Shown: one piece after another, positions 53,725 through 61,668 of the stretch
Numbering within the stretch: the stretch's first letter is position 1
Layout of the letters: each line of letters opens with the position of its first letter
Source: Bacteroidales bacterium
GTDB lineage: Bacteria > Bacteroidota > Bacteroidia > Bacteroidales > UBA932
Reading direction: 5' to 3'
Length of the DNA: 64,000 bases
NCBI GenBank assembly: GCA_017619675.1
Contig: JAFZRX010000010.1
Location: 1-64,000 of the forward strand
Translations under genes and position numbers: made by a program
The notes under the pieces: model-generated
Seen by the model: the letters and a program-made list of their open reading frames with translations, nothing else
Told to the model about the DNA's origin: nothing
Databases searched by the model: none

Positions 53725-56160
53725 ATGAAAAAACATATAATACTTACAATCCTTGCGGCCGCCGGCGCTCTCCTGGCTTCCTGTACGAGTTTCGAGCCGG
53801 TTGAGATTCCCGGAGACGGCTTCACCCTGGCGCTCGACAGCGGCTCCATGACCACCAAGGCCGACGGAGAGGTTTCCTTTGAAGATGTCATCACCGGCTT
53901 CGACTACTTCTTCTTCGACGATGCGGACGGAACTGTCCCTACGGAAGGCATGCATGGCCACGTGGCTGACGCCAGCACCATTACTTTGCAGACCGGCCTG
54001 GGCCAGGACTTCGAGGCCCTGAGGACCGGCACCCACTATGTATACATCCTCGCCAACTATCCTACGGCCATAGGCCACTCCCAGGACTATAAACTGGAGG
54101 ACCTTCTTGGAATGAAGTTTAAGAGCGACCTGGCCCAAAGTGCGGATGACGAAGGAAACGTCACTTTCGCCAGCAGCCTGGTCATGGATTCATACAATCC
54201 CTCTACCGGGAAATACCTGGTGAAGCTCACTCCTACGATGATACAGGAGCAGCGCAGGGAGACCGTCAAGCTGAGCCGCGTCGCCGTCAAGCTCTCCTTC
54301 ACAATCAATGTCGCAGAGAAAGTGGAGGGAACGATGGGCGACACCTGGAAGCCCCTCACCGACTACATCCAGGCTTACTTCGTTAACGCCCTGAACAACA
54401 TGACACTGCTCAGCGGGGAGCCGGTAAGGCGCGCCGTCCCGGATCCTCTCGCAGGCCCGGACCTCGCGTACTATACCTATCCGACCAACTATCCGCTCGG
54501 AGGCCAGGATCTCGCTTTCACTTCAGGTCCTTACTACACATATCCCCAGACATGGAACATTGAGGACAACGGAGAGCCGTACCTGAAGATCTACCTGCCC
54601 TGGATCAGCGACTTGAGGGGAACCTCCGACTTCTACTACAAGGTGGTCCTCCCCGAGCAGGTGAATGAGAAATGGACCCTGGAGCGCAACTGCTGGTACA
54701 ACGTCACCGTGAACCTTTCAGTGGTGGACACCGCCACCGATTACATAGAGGTGGACGGCAGCTATACCATCCATCCTTGGAGCGGCAGCACCGATCCTGG
54801 CTCAAGCCCGATCAGTTCAGCACGCTTCTTTGACGTGCCCACAAAGGAATATCATCTTTACAGTCAGGACGATATCAAGGTCCCGTTCTCTTCAAGCTCT
54901 GCTGTCAGTGCATACTTTACCCATATCACTTACACATATTATGGAGCTTCAAACGGAGTATTGGCAACGTATGTGTTCGATTATACAAAAGATGACAACA
55001 AAACAGATTTTGTCCTTCCCAATCAGGATACTTCAGATCCGCCTCAGACAGTAGTCGCAAAAGCAAAAGATCCCAATTCGTATAAACTTGCTGTCGAGAA
55101 TAAGAACGTGGTATTTACACATGCCTTGAATGAAGTTTATACTGAACGTACCATTACTTTTGTAATAGAGAATCTTGAAGGACGTTCTGAAACAGTTACT
55201 GTTATCCAGCATCCAGCAATCGAAATCAAAACCCATACAACTAAAAACGGTTTTGTAAATGGATGGTTTGCCCGTGCTACCAAAGGCGTTAAAGACGGCG
55301 ATGGCAATTTGATGGGAGTAGGTCCTTATACTGCAACCCATTTTGGTGGAGGAGAGTATTACCATGCTTCTACTTATTGGTATACAAATAGTTCAGGACC
55401 TAGAATCGGAGAGAATGCCAATACATTGGGCATAGGTATTCTATATGGTGATTGTACTACCTCGGTACATGCCGACTGTCTGTTTGACACTGAAGTTACC
55501 GTAAGTGCGTTCACTGAAGATAATAACTCCTATACTATAAAGTATACAGGAACCGGTGCCGGAACATATACCCGTCATTTTAGAATAGGAGACCCCCGTG
55601 TCCCTGCTTCTACCGTTTCTGGTTTCAGTCTTCCTGATTACCTTTACAGTGACAAAGTTCATCGTGATCCGGCTACTGACGAACAGATTGAAGGATCGGC
55701 AAATGACATGCGTCCATGGGATAGTCCTCTGGAAATATTGATTGCTAATCAAAATGTTTCAGCGAATGAAGTCATAGCTCCTAGATTCCTTGTTTCTTCT
55801 AACTTCAACAATATGTCCAGTTGGCCGCTGTCCAATGCAAATTGCGTCAGGAGAGCTGCAACTTATCAGGAGAATGGTTATCCTGCCGGTCGTTGGCGCC
55901 TCCCTACAGAAGCGGAGATAAACTTTATGATGACCTTGCAGCAGAAAGGTATCATTCCTGAACTGTATGCTTTTGGAAGCTCATATCAATGCGCAAATGG
56001 AAGAGCCATTACAATTGCAGCAGATGGTACCCGTACTTCTGTAGATCCCAAAACTGCATATGTCCGCTTTGTGTATGACCTCTGGTATTGGGGAGACGAA
56101 CAGATGGATCCTGATGTTTATCATCCTAACATGCATCTTGTGGCACCTAATCAGAACTAA
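53725..56160 (+). CDS. Fimbrial tip-like lipoprotein with DUF4906-type tail (cluster 1)
   Basis: An 811-residue lipoprotein (LLASC, C20). The N-terminal third is a fimbrial subunit-like domain (FEDVITGFDYFFFDD); the C-terminal part carries the pattern ENGYPAGRWRLPTEAEI seen in DUF4906 proteins of Bacteroidota fimbrial loci. A sharp change in composition occurs near 54830: before it codons are G+C-rich, after it A+T-rich to the end of the gene. The gene looks like a mosaic of an old 5' part and an imported 3' part. Expected at the cell surface. Confidence 0.83.
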   Translation: MKKHIILTILAAAGALLASCTSFEPVEIPGDGFTLALDSGSMTTKADGEVSFEDVITGFDYFFFDDADGTVPTEGMHGHVADASTITLQTGLGQDFEALRTGTHYVYILANYPTAIGHSQDYKLEDLLGMKFKSDLAQSADDEGNVTFASSLVMDSYNPSTGKYLVKLTPTMIQEQRRETVKLSRVAVKLSFTINVAEKVEGTMGDTWKPLTDYIQAYFVNALNNMTLLSGEPVRRAVPDPLAGPDLAYYTYPTNYPLGGQDLAFTSGPYYTYPQTWNIEDNGEPYLKIYLPWISDLRGTSDFYYKVVLPEQVNEKWTLERNCWYNVTVNLSVVDTATDYIEVDGSYTIHPWSGSTDPGSSPISSARFFDVPTKEYHLYSQDDIKVPFSSSSAVSAYFTHITYTYYGASNGVLATYVFDYTKDDNKTDFVLPNQDTSDPPQTVVAKAKDPNSYKLAVENKNVVFTHALNEVYTERTITFVIENLEGRSETVTVIQHPAIEIKTHTTKNGFVNGWFARATKGVKDGDGNLMGVGPYTATHFGGGEYYHASTYWYTNSSGPRIGENANTLGIGILYGDCTTSVHADCLFDTEVTVSAFTEDNNSYTIKYTGTGAGTYTRHFRIGDPRVPASTVSGFSLPDYLYSDKVHRDPATDEQIEGSANDMRPWDSPLEILIANQNVSANEVIAPRFLVSSNFNNMSSWPLSNANCVRRAATYQENGYPAGRWRLPTEAEINFMMTLQQKGIIPELYAFGSSYQCANGRAITIAADGTRTSVDPKTAYVRFVYDLWYWGDEQMDPDVYHPNMHLVAPNQN

Positions 56161-56172
56161 ACAGCTAAAGAA

Positions 56173-58272
56173 ATGAAAACTATAAGATATATTGTTTCAG
56201 CAATTGTTCTGGCTGCCGGGCTGATTGCCTGCCAGCGTGAAATAACCCCCGACGTACAATTGTCTGTACCTGACGACGATGCCGTAATGGTCAGCTTCAA
56301 GGTGCAGTTCCCCGAACCTGTTCCCGTAAACACCAAAGGCCATATGGGAGAAGGTCCTACCCTTGCCGACGGATTCGACCTGTGGTTCTGCGTTCTCGGC
56401 CCTGGTGACGGATTCGTCCAGAACTGGGTACAGGCTGATTTGAAAACCCCTTCCACGACGAACGGATATATTACCGGAGGCGAATTCACAGTAATGCTTC
56501 CGATCTCTGACGACAAGCGCGTCCTCGAGGTCATAGCCAACCCTCCGTTCCCCATACCTGCAGAGGGAGAGGACCTAGTACCTCCGGTCGGTGACTATTT
56601 CTATAATGTCCTTGAGAAACTTATCAACGAAAAGGGCACGGACAACGAAAGCTCCTATTGGCAGGAGATTGTCCTTGAACGCGGTATCAGAAGGCATCTG
56701 AACGGGAACACATATGTTCCTGACGATGATCTTGTCGCCGCCCTTGAGAACATTCATCTAGTCCGCAATTTCGCAAAGTTTTCCGTAATTTCATCTGGTG
56801 TAGAAGACTTCACCATCGGACGTTGGACTCTTGTTAATGTTCCCGACAAGGCATACGTTGCTCCTTTCGACGGCAGCCACAGTCTCACTTTCCCTTTGGG
56901 ATACACTGATATCGTATCCTATACCAGCGGAGATGCCCTTCTTGCACAGCTTACTGGATATGATCCTGAAGGACAATTCAATTATCCCAATCCTGATTAT
57001 TATCCCGGTTACTTGCCTCCAGAAGCGACAATTGTCGAGAACTTCCTCGGTGAGCCGGATGACTTCCCGGACGCATACGCAGATGCCTCTGCCTCAGGTT
57101 CATTATACATGTATGAGCGCCCGATCCCTACCAGCAGTCAGGTGCAGACCGCAGTATTGATGGAAGTGACTTTCGGCGATCATATTGTTACTCAGAATTA
57201 CAACCAGCTGCACTATAACCAATCCACAGGTACTTATGATGAAGGATTCCCTGTAGATGAAGTAACATTCTGGTATAAAGTGGAGTTGCTTGACAAAGAA
57301 GGTCAATATGAGCCATTCCTCCGCAATATTGCATATCGTCTTGATGTCAAAGAGATAGAAGAGGCGGGAGAACTTACAGCGACAGATGCTTTAAGAGGAG
57401 CATATTTCGGTAATATTTCCGCATCACTTGAAACGGCGTCGCTCAATGAACTCTCCAACGGCACTTCGTTGATCCATGTAGACCAGATGGATTACACCTT
57501 CATGATCGGATCAACAGATGGCGTGACCAAAGAAGAACTGCTCATGTTCGGAGATCATGCGGCACAATTCTATTTCATCCCGGATCAGTCAACAGGTACG
57601 ATGTATTACCAGGATGAAGAAGGGGTTTGTGAAGTTAGGACTGATATCCTCCCTGTAGCAGGTTATCAAGCGGCTGTAACCAGTCATGTGACAAACGCTG
57701 ATGCTGGAGGAAATGGTGCTATAAAGGTAACCCTTGCCAAAACTGGTGACAAGGTTAAGAAGAGTATTATCCGTGTCAGCGGCAAGAGCATCGCCACAAA
57801 CAAGACAATATACCGTGAGATTGTCATCAATCTGATGGAGACCCAGTCCTTCGCACACGGTGACGATGTTACCGCCATTACCAACACCCCTGTCATCAGC
57901 GGAGCCGGTAATGAGGTGGATATCACTATATACCTGCCTGAAGACCTCGGAGCGTCTATTTTCCCTGTCCAGGTAAGGATTGAGGCGGAGAACAACAGTC
58001 TTTCTGCAACATCTGCCGACCTTCCTGTAGCTACGGGTAAGTCAATATTCGATGAAACCCGCAACACTTATTACTTCATAAAGACCATCAATTACAGCGA
58101 TTACTGCAAGCTGAACCCTAGGACCAAGAAGTACGAGTACACCTATGCCTTCCCGATGAAATTCTACACGAATAAGCCTGGAGACAACTCCACACAGATA
58201 TACTTAGGCGATATGGCAACTCCTGCCAGATTCAACTCTACGACTCTGACGCTGGGAACAGTTACTCCTTAA
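56173..58272 (+). CDS. Fimbrial-cluster lipoprotein with shared C-terminal module (cluster 1)
   Basis: A 699-residue lipoprotein (LIAC, C20), last gene of cluster 1, 12 bases after the DUF4906-like gene. The N-terminal part has an FDLWFCVLGPGDGF segment like other Mfa-type minor subunits. The last 65 or so residues (TINYSDYCKLNPRT, KYEYTYAFP, TLGTVTP) are strongly similar to the tail of the fimbrillin-like protein at 59.7 kb, although the rest of the two proteins differs. No family could be assigned with confidence. A terminator follows. Confidence 0.8.
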   Translation: MKTIRYIVSAIVLAAGLIACQREITPDVQLSVPDDDAVMVSFKVQFPEPVPVNTKGHMGEGPTLADGFDLWFCVLGPGDGFVQNWVQADLKTPSTTNGYITGGEFTVMLPISDDKRVLEVIANPPFPIPAEGEDLVPPVGDYFYNVLEKLINEKGTDNESSYWQEIVLERGIRRHLNGNTYVPDDDLVAALENIHLVRNFAKFSVISSGVEDFTIGRWTLVNVPDKAYVAPFDGSHSLTFPLGYTDIVSYTSGDALLAQLTGYDPEGQFNYPNPDYYPGYLPPEATIVENFLGEPDDFPDAYADASASGSLYMYERPIPTSSQVQTAVLMEVTFGDHIVTQNYNQLHYNQSTGTYDEGFPVDEVTFWYKVELLDKEGQYEPFLRNIAYRLDVKEIEEAGELTATDALRGAYFGNISASLETASLNELSNGTSLIHVDQMDYTFMIGSTDGVTKEELLMFGDHAAQFYFIPDQSTGTMYYQDEEGVCEVRTDILPVAGYQAAVTSHVTNADAGGNGAIKVTLAKTGDKVKKSIIRVSGKSIATNKTIYREIVINLMETQSFAHGDDVTAITNTPVISGAGNEVDITIYLPEDLGASIFPVQVRIEAENNSLSATSADLPVATGKSIFDETRNTYYFIKTINYSDYCKLNPRTKKYEYTYAFPMKFYTNKPGDNSTQIYLGDMATPARFNSTTLTLGTVTP

Positions 58273-58293
58273 TAAGGAGCAGCCCTTACAATA

Positions 58294-58331
58294 AGCAGAG
58301 CCCGACCATTAAATGGCCGGGCTCTGCTATT
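58294..58331. terminator. Bidirectional terminator between converging genes
   Basis: AGCAGAGCCCG (58294-58304) pairs with CGGGCTCTGCT (58318-58328), with further CCAT/ATGG pairing in the loop; T-rich sequence follows. It lies between the end of fimbrial cluster 1 and the end of the minus-strand ATPase gene. Confidence 0.85.
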
Positions 58332-58355
58332 AATTGCATCATGCGCCCCATTCTG

Positions 58356-59492
58356 CTACTCTTTTGATAAGGAACGGAGCCACAGGCCGAAGAACCGGTC
58401 ATATATCATGTATCCTTCCGGAGAGCGGTAAAGAAGTTCGTTTTCTATCAGACGGTTTGAAGCGCTCTTAACACTGCTAGTAGCAGTGAGCCCATATTTG
58501 GAAATGAAACTTCCGGAGGTAATCTCTTTTACCAGACCTTCTGCCGCCACTGCTTTCAACAGTTTCGCCTGTCCTTTTGTGTATGATCGAAGCAGCATCT
58601 GGTAATAGTAATCGTTCTCGCGGAGAATCTGTCCGGTGGCTTCTATTACCGCAGCGTCATCGATATTTGCATATGGGCCTCCATATAGCTGGTTCATGAT
58701 TTTTTGAATATACCAGGTATGTCCGTCATATTGCCTATACACTGCTTCAAATACTTCAAAAGGCAGGATGCGTCCCTGCACCGAGAAAAACTTTGATGCA
58801 AAATTAAAGTAAGGATCGCAATCTATGGCACCTATGGTCTTGTTTGCAGTACTTTGATAGAAGGGCCTTTTGGGAGAAAGGAACATCTCTGACAAAAGAT
58901 GAGACTGGCTCCCCGAGAATATGAAATGCACATTATGGATATTCTGGATATATGAGCGCAACAGGGCCTCCACGTTCTTTTCGGGATACTGCGCAATCTG
59001 CTGGAATTCGTCAAAAGCAATGTAGCAATCCTTGGAAGACTGCTTCAGATAATCAAATACCTGGGATAGTGTATGCTCTTCTTCTCCCTGCTCTATGTCA
59101 ATGCCTACTTTAGCTTTCCCTGTTATTCCGTCAATAGTAATATTGGGCCGGATCCCTTTAAGGATGGCTGTGGCTTGTTTCAGTATTTTCATAGGGTTGG
59201 AGTCCAGGCTTCCAAGAACTTCTGAGGCAAACATTCTTGTAAAGTCCTCAAGCGATTCCGTGGAGAATAAATCCATATATATGGTAACCGCTTTCGGTTT
59301 CCTTTCTTTGAGAATGTGGAAAGCGTGAAGTATCAGGCCCGTCTTTCCCATTCTTCGCGGGGAAGTAAGTGTGACATTCCTTCCGTTCTCCAGTGCGTCC
59401 AGCAACTCCCTGGTTTCCCTTTCCCTGTCGCAGAAGTATTCCGGTGATTCGTATCCGGTTATTATGAATGGATTGAAGGTCTTGGTCTTCAT
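58356..59492 (-). CDS. AAA ATPase (ATPase_2 / archaeal-type) with winged helix
   Basis: A 378-residue ATPase. P-loop SPRRMGKTGL near residue 44, Walker B YIAFDEFQQI, sensor FSGSQSHLL, and a C-terminal winged-helix region (LVKEITSGSFISKYGLT). This family, often recorded as ATP-binding protein of the PF01637 type, is frequent as a stand-alone gene in Bacteroidota and its function is unknown. Its promoter region holds a 31-base palindrome. The gene lies in opposite direction between two fimbrillin clusters, and its 5' flank has replaced the start of a small-gene copy. Confidence 0.9.
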   Translation of the reverse strand: MKTKTFNPFIITGYESPEYFCDRERETRELLDALENGRNVTLTSPRRMGKTGLILHAFHILKERKPKAVTIYMDLFSTESLEDFTRMFASEVLGSLDSNPMKILKQATAILKGIRPNITIDGITGKAKVGIDIEQGEEEHTLSQVFDYLKQSSKDCYIAFDEFQQIAQYPEKNVEALLRSYIQNIHNVHFIFSGSQSHLLSEMFLSPKRPFYQSTANKTIGAIDCDPYFNFASKFFSVQGRILPFEVFEAVYRQYDGHTWYIQKIMNQLYGGPYANIDDAAVIEATGQILRENDYYYQMLLRSYTKGQAKLLKAVAAEGLVKEITSGSFISKYGLTATSSVKSASNRLIENELLYRSPEGYMIYDRFFGLWLRSLSKE

Positions 59493-59506
59493 AGATACAT
59501 TATATT

Positions 59507-59537
59507 ATTTGCGTTGCGAGAATCTCGCAACGCAAAT
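59507..59537. promoter_or_regulatory. 31-base palindrome, candidate operator of the ATPase gene
   Basis: ATTTGCGTTGCGAGA, one central base, then its perfect reverse complement. It lies 15 bases before the ATPase ATG. On the minus strand a near-consensus -7 (GATATTTG, 59533-59540) overlaps its edge, so a protein bound here would block transcription. No T-run follows, so it is not a terminator. Autoregulation by the winged-helix ATPase is a guess. Confidence 0.65.
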
Positions 59538-59580
59538 ATCGCAAAATAAAATGAATATCCAAACATAAAGACGCGTTCAA

Positions 59581-59721
59581 TTCCCCCTCGGATTCATTTT
59601 TGAGGGTAATCTTCTTCAGGCATCTATAGTAACTGAAGAGGCTATGGTTTCCACAACCGGTCAGAAAACGGAATCGTATGATTTCTCTGATGCGGACACG
59701 TTTAACACACAATGGGAGTAA
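59581..59721 (+). pseudogene. Decapitated copy of the 56-residue small protein (copy D)
   Basis: Reads PLGFIFEGNLLQASIVTEE and ends SDADTFNTQWE, matching copy B closely from residue 12 onward. Upstream of 59581 the similarity stops, an in-frame TAA stands at 59566, and no ATG starts the frame; the first 11 codons are gone. The breakpoint coincides with the flank of the ATPase gene. No TTTG-N20-TAnnTTTG promoter is visible either, so expression of the following lipoprotein is doubtful. Confidence 0.8.
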
Positions 59722-59726
59722 GGAAG

Positions 59727-61259
59727 ATGAAAAAGGTAAGAATTCTTTTCCTGCTCCTTGCAGGAGTGCTTCTTCTGGCGGGATGCCAGAAAGAAGGAAA
59801 GATTGGCGACAAGGACGCCATCAGGTTCACTGCATCTTCCAATCCTGGAACCAAGACTGCGTACAGCGGTGATGTTGTGAACGGCTATGAGCGCATTGAA
59901 TGGAACATGGGGGACAAGATCCGCATTTACAGCAATGTCGCAGAGCATCGTTACCATGAAGGCCAGCACTGGGCGGACTACCAGATTACGGAGATCGTAA
60001 GCAACACCGGTGTCAACAGCAAGGCCAACATTGACAACGTTCCGGGAGACGGACACGGCAACGGACTTGTATGGGGAGACCCCAATGTCTATGAGTTCTA
60101 TGCGATTTATCCTAATCTGGATTGCGCAGACGGTGCATCAGGAGTACTGTCGGCTACCATCCCGGCAGATCAGGTATGTACCGCATCCTCCAACGTATAT
60201 GATCCGGACATGGATTATGCAGTGATGACCGCATATCAGGTGATGGATACTAATACTGAAGAGGAGGGAGACCTTGACCTTCCGTTCTCTCCTGAGTTCA
60301 CTGCTTTCTCATTCGATCTCAAGAGCAAGGACCGTGAGATTACAGTGACCAAGTTCGAACTGCTCTCAGAGGAAACTCCAATTGCCGGTCCGTTCACCGT
60401 TTCTTACAACGGCGGCAAGAGCTACGGCTTCAGCGGCGCAACTGATAAGGTTGTCACCCTTGCATTTGAGAGTGGAACCACCATTTCCACAACCCAGAAC
60501 CTGAAGTTCACCGTATTCGCCCTTCCTAGGAACCTTAGCATGCTCTCAATCCGCTTCACAATCCTTTCTGACGATCCTAACGAGACTCAGACCCACACAT
60601 TGAAACTTGCCAAGAAGACAGGTGAGACCCTTACTTATATGGATTTCCCCGCTTGCGGCAAGTACAACTTTGAGGGAATCCAGATGGAAGGCTCATGGAG
60701 CTTCAAGACCATCACCCTCAACGGGCAGGTTATGGAGTGGAAAACTTCTGAAGTTTCCCTTTCATCAGATGATCTTCCTCAGGCTACCCAGTTCGTGGTT
60801 ACAGGAGCACAGAATGTTTATAGTGACCTCCATCCGACCAGCACGGAAGCCAAGGAAAAGTATCGTCAGACAGGGGTTATCGATCCCAGGGAACCGGCAA
60901 AGGTAACCTTCAAGATATTCTCACCTGTTGGTGGGACCTACGAGATAAAGCCTATGAACCGTCTCTTCTCAGTTGCTGGAGATCTTAGTGGCCAAATCAA
61001 TGAGCGCACAGATGACGGTGTTACCACAGTAAAACTCACAATCACTCCAACCCGCAATACGTTCTACTTTATCTATACGATAAATTATTCTGACTATTGC
61101 AAGCTTAATCCAAGGACAAGGAAATACGAATATACTTACGATTTCCCTCTTGCGTTCTTCACGAATAAGAGCACTGACAATTCAACTAGAATTTTGATTC
61201 GTGATCTGAAGGGAGACTTCAATCCTAAGGAACTTGCCCTTGGTACTGTAACTCCGTAA
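59727..61259 (+). CDS. Fimbrillin-family lipoprotein (cluster 2, orphan)
   Basis: A 510-residue lipoprotein (LLLAGC, C20). The N-terminal third is very similar to the cluster 1 protein (SNPGTKTAYSG, EHRYHEGQHWADYQI). It has the shared penultimate pattern VTFKIFSPVGGTYEI, but its tail (TINYSDYCKLNPRT, TLGTVTP-type ending LALGTVTP) is that of the 56173-58272 protein. It stands alone between the ATPase and a terminator, with only a broken small gene in front and no clear promoter. It may be a silent donor copy. Confidence 0.86.
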   Translation: MKKVRILFLLLAGVLLLAGCQKEGKIGDKDAIRFTASSNPGTKTAYSGDVVNGYERIEWNMGDKIRIYSNVAEHRYHEGQHWADYQITEIVSNTGVNSKANIDNVPGDGHGNGLVWGDPNVYEFYAIYPNLDCADGASGVLSATIPADQVCTASSNVYDPDMDYAVMTAYQVMDTNTEEEGDLDLPFSPEFTAFSFDLKSKDREITVTKFELLSEETPIAGPFTVSYNGGKSYGFSGATDKVVTLAFESGTTISTTQNLKFTVFALPRNLSMLSIRFTILSDDPNETQTHTLKLAKKTGETLTYMDFPACGKYNFEGIQMEGSWSFKTITLNGQVMEWKTSEVSLSSDDLPQATQFVVTGAQNVYSDLHPTSTEAKEKYRQTGVIDPREPAKVTFKIFSPVGGTYEIKPMNRLFSVAGDLSGQINERTDDGVTTVKLTITPTRNTFYFIYTINYSDYCKLNPRTRKYEYTYDFPLAFFTNKSTDNSTRILIRDLKGDFNPKELALGTVTP

Positions 61260-61281
61260 TTATAGTTTACTCCATAATAGC

Positions 61282-61318
61282 AGCAGAGGCTGGCCATTTG
61301 GCCGGCCTCTGCTCGTTT
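61282..61318 (+). terminator. Terminator after the orphan fimbrillin gene
   Basis: AGCAGAGGC (61282-61290) pairs with GCCTCTGCT (61305-61313), and GGCC/GGCC pairs inside; the tail CGTTTAT is only moderately T-rich. It separates cluster 2 from the promoter of cluster 3. Confidence 0.7.
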
Positions 61319-61387
61319 ATAACCCTGGTTGTAAAGCATTGTAAGTCAATACTTTTTAAAATACTTTAGAAAAAATCTTAAGAATTA

Positions 61388-61419
61388 TTTGTTTTGTATG
61401 GGAGTAAGGCCTATCTTTG
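61388..61419 (+). promoter_or_regulatory. Promoter of fimbrillin cluster 3
   Basis: TTTG (61388-61391), a 20-base spacer and TATCTTTG (61412-61419). The leader to the small gene at 61494 is about 68 bases, close to that of cluster 1. The spacer contains ATGGGAGTAAGG (61397-61408), the same 12 bases found at the small-gene/lipoprotein junctions of copies B and D. Confidence 0.78.
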
Positions 61420-61493
61420 CGCCAATTTCGCCCTAGAATATAAGGCTAAGCAGGGCATGATTTGGTTAGTTAGAACAGTAAAAGGCCTTTACT

Positions 61494-61664
61494 ATGAAGA
61501 AACATTACGACAGACTGTGTATTACCTCTCTTGGGTTTATTCCGCAGGGAAGCATTCTACAGGCTTCCATAGTTGACGAGGATTCCATGGTTACCACAAC
61601 CGGACAGAAGACCGAGTCCTACGACTTCTCAGATGCGGACACGTTTAACATAGAATGGGAGTAA
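61494..61664 (+). CDS. 56-residue small protein of the repeated fimbrillin-associated family (copy C)
   Basis: The sequence starts MKKHYDRLCITSLGF and ends SDADTFNIEWE; 56 residues. Differences from copy B are scattered but the length, the ILQASIV core, TTGQKTESYDF and the acidic end are kept, which suggests selection on the protein. It stops four bases before the lipoprotein ATG. Here the alternative long lipoprotein start runs into TGA, which confirms that the downstream ATG is the real one in this family. Confidence 0.83.
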   Translation: MKKHYDRLCITSLGFIPQGSILQASIVDEDSMVTTTGQKTESYDFSDADTFNIEWE

Positions 61665-61668
61665 AGTG

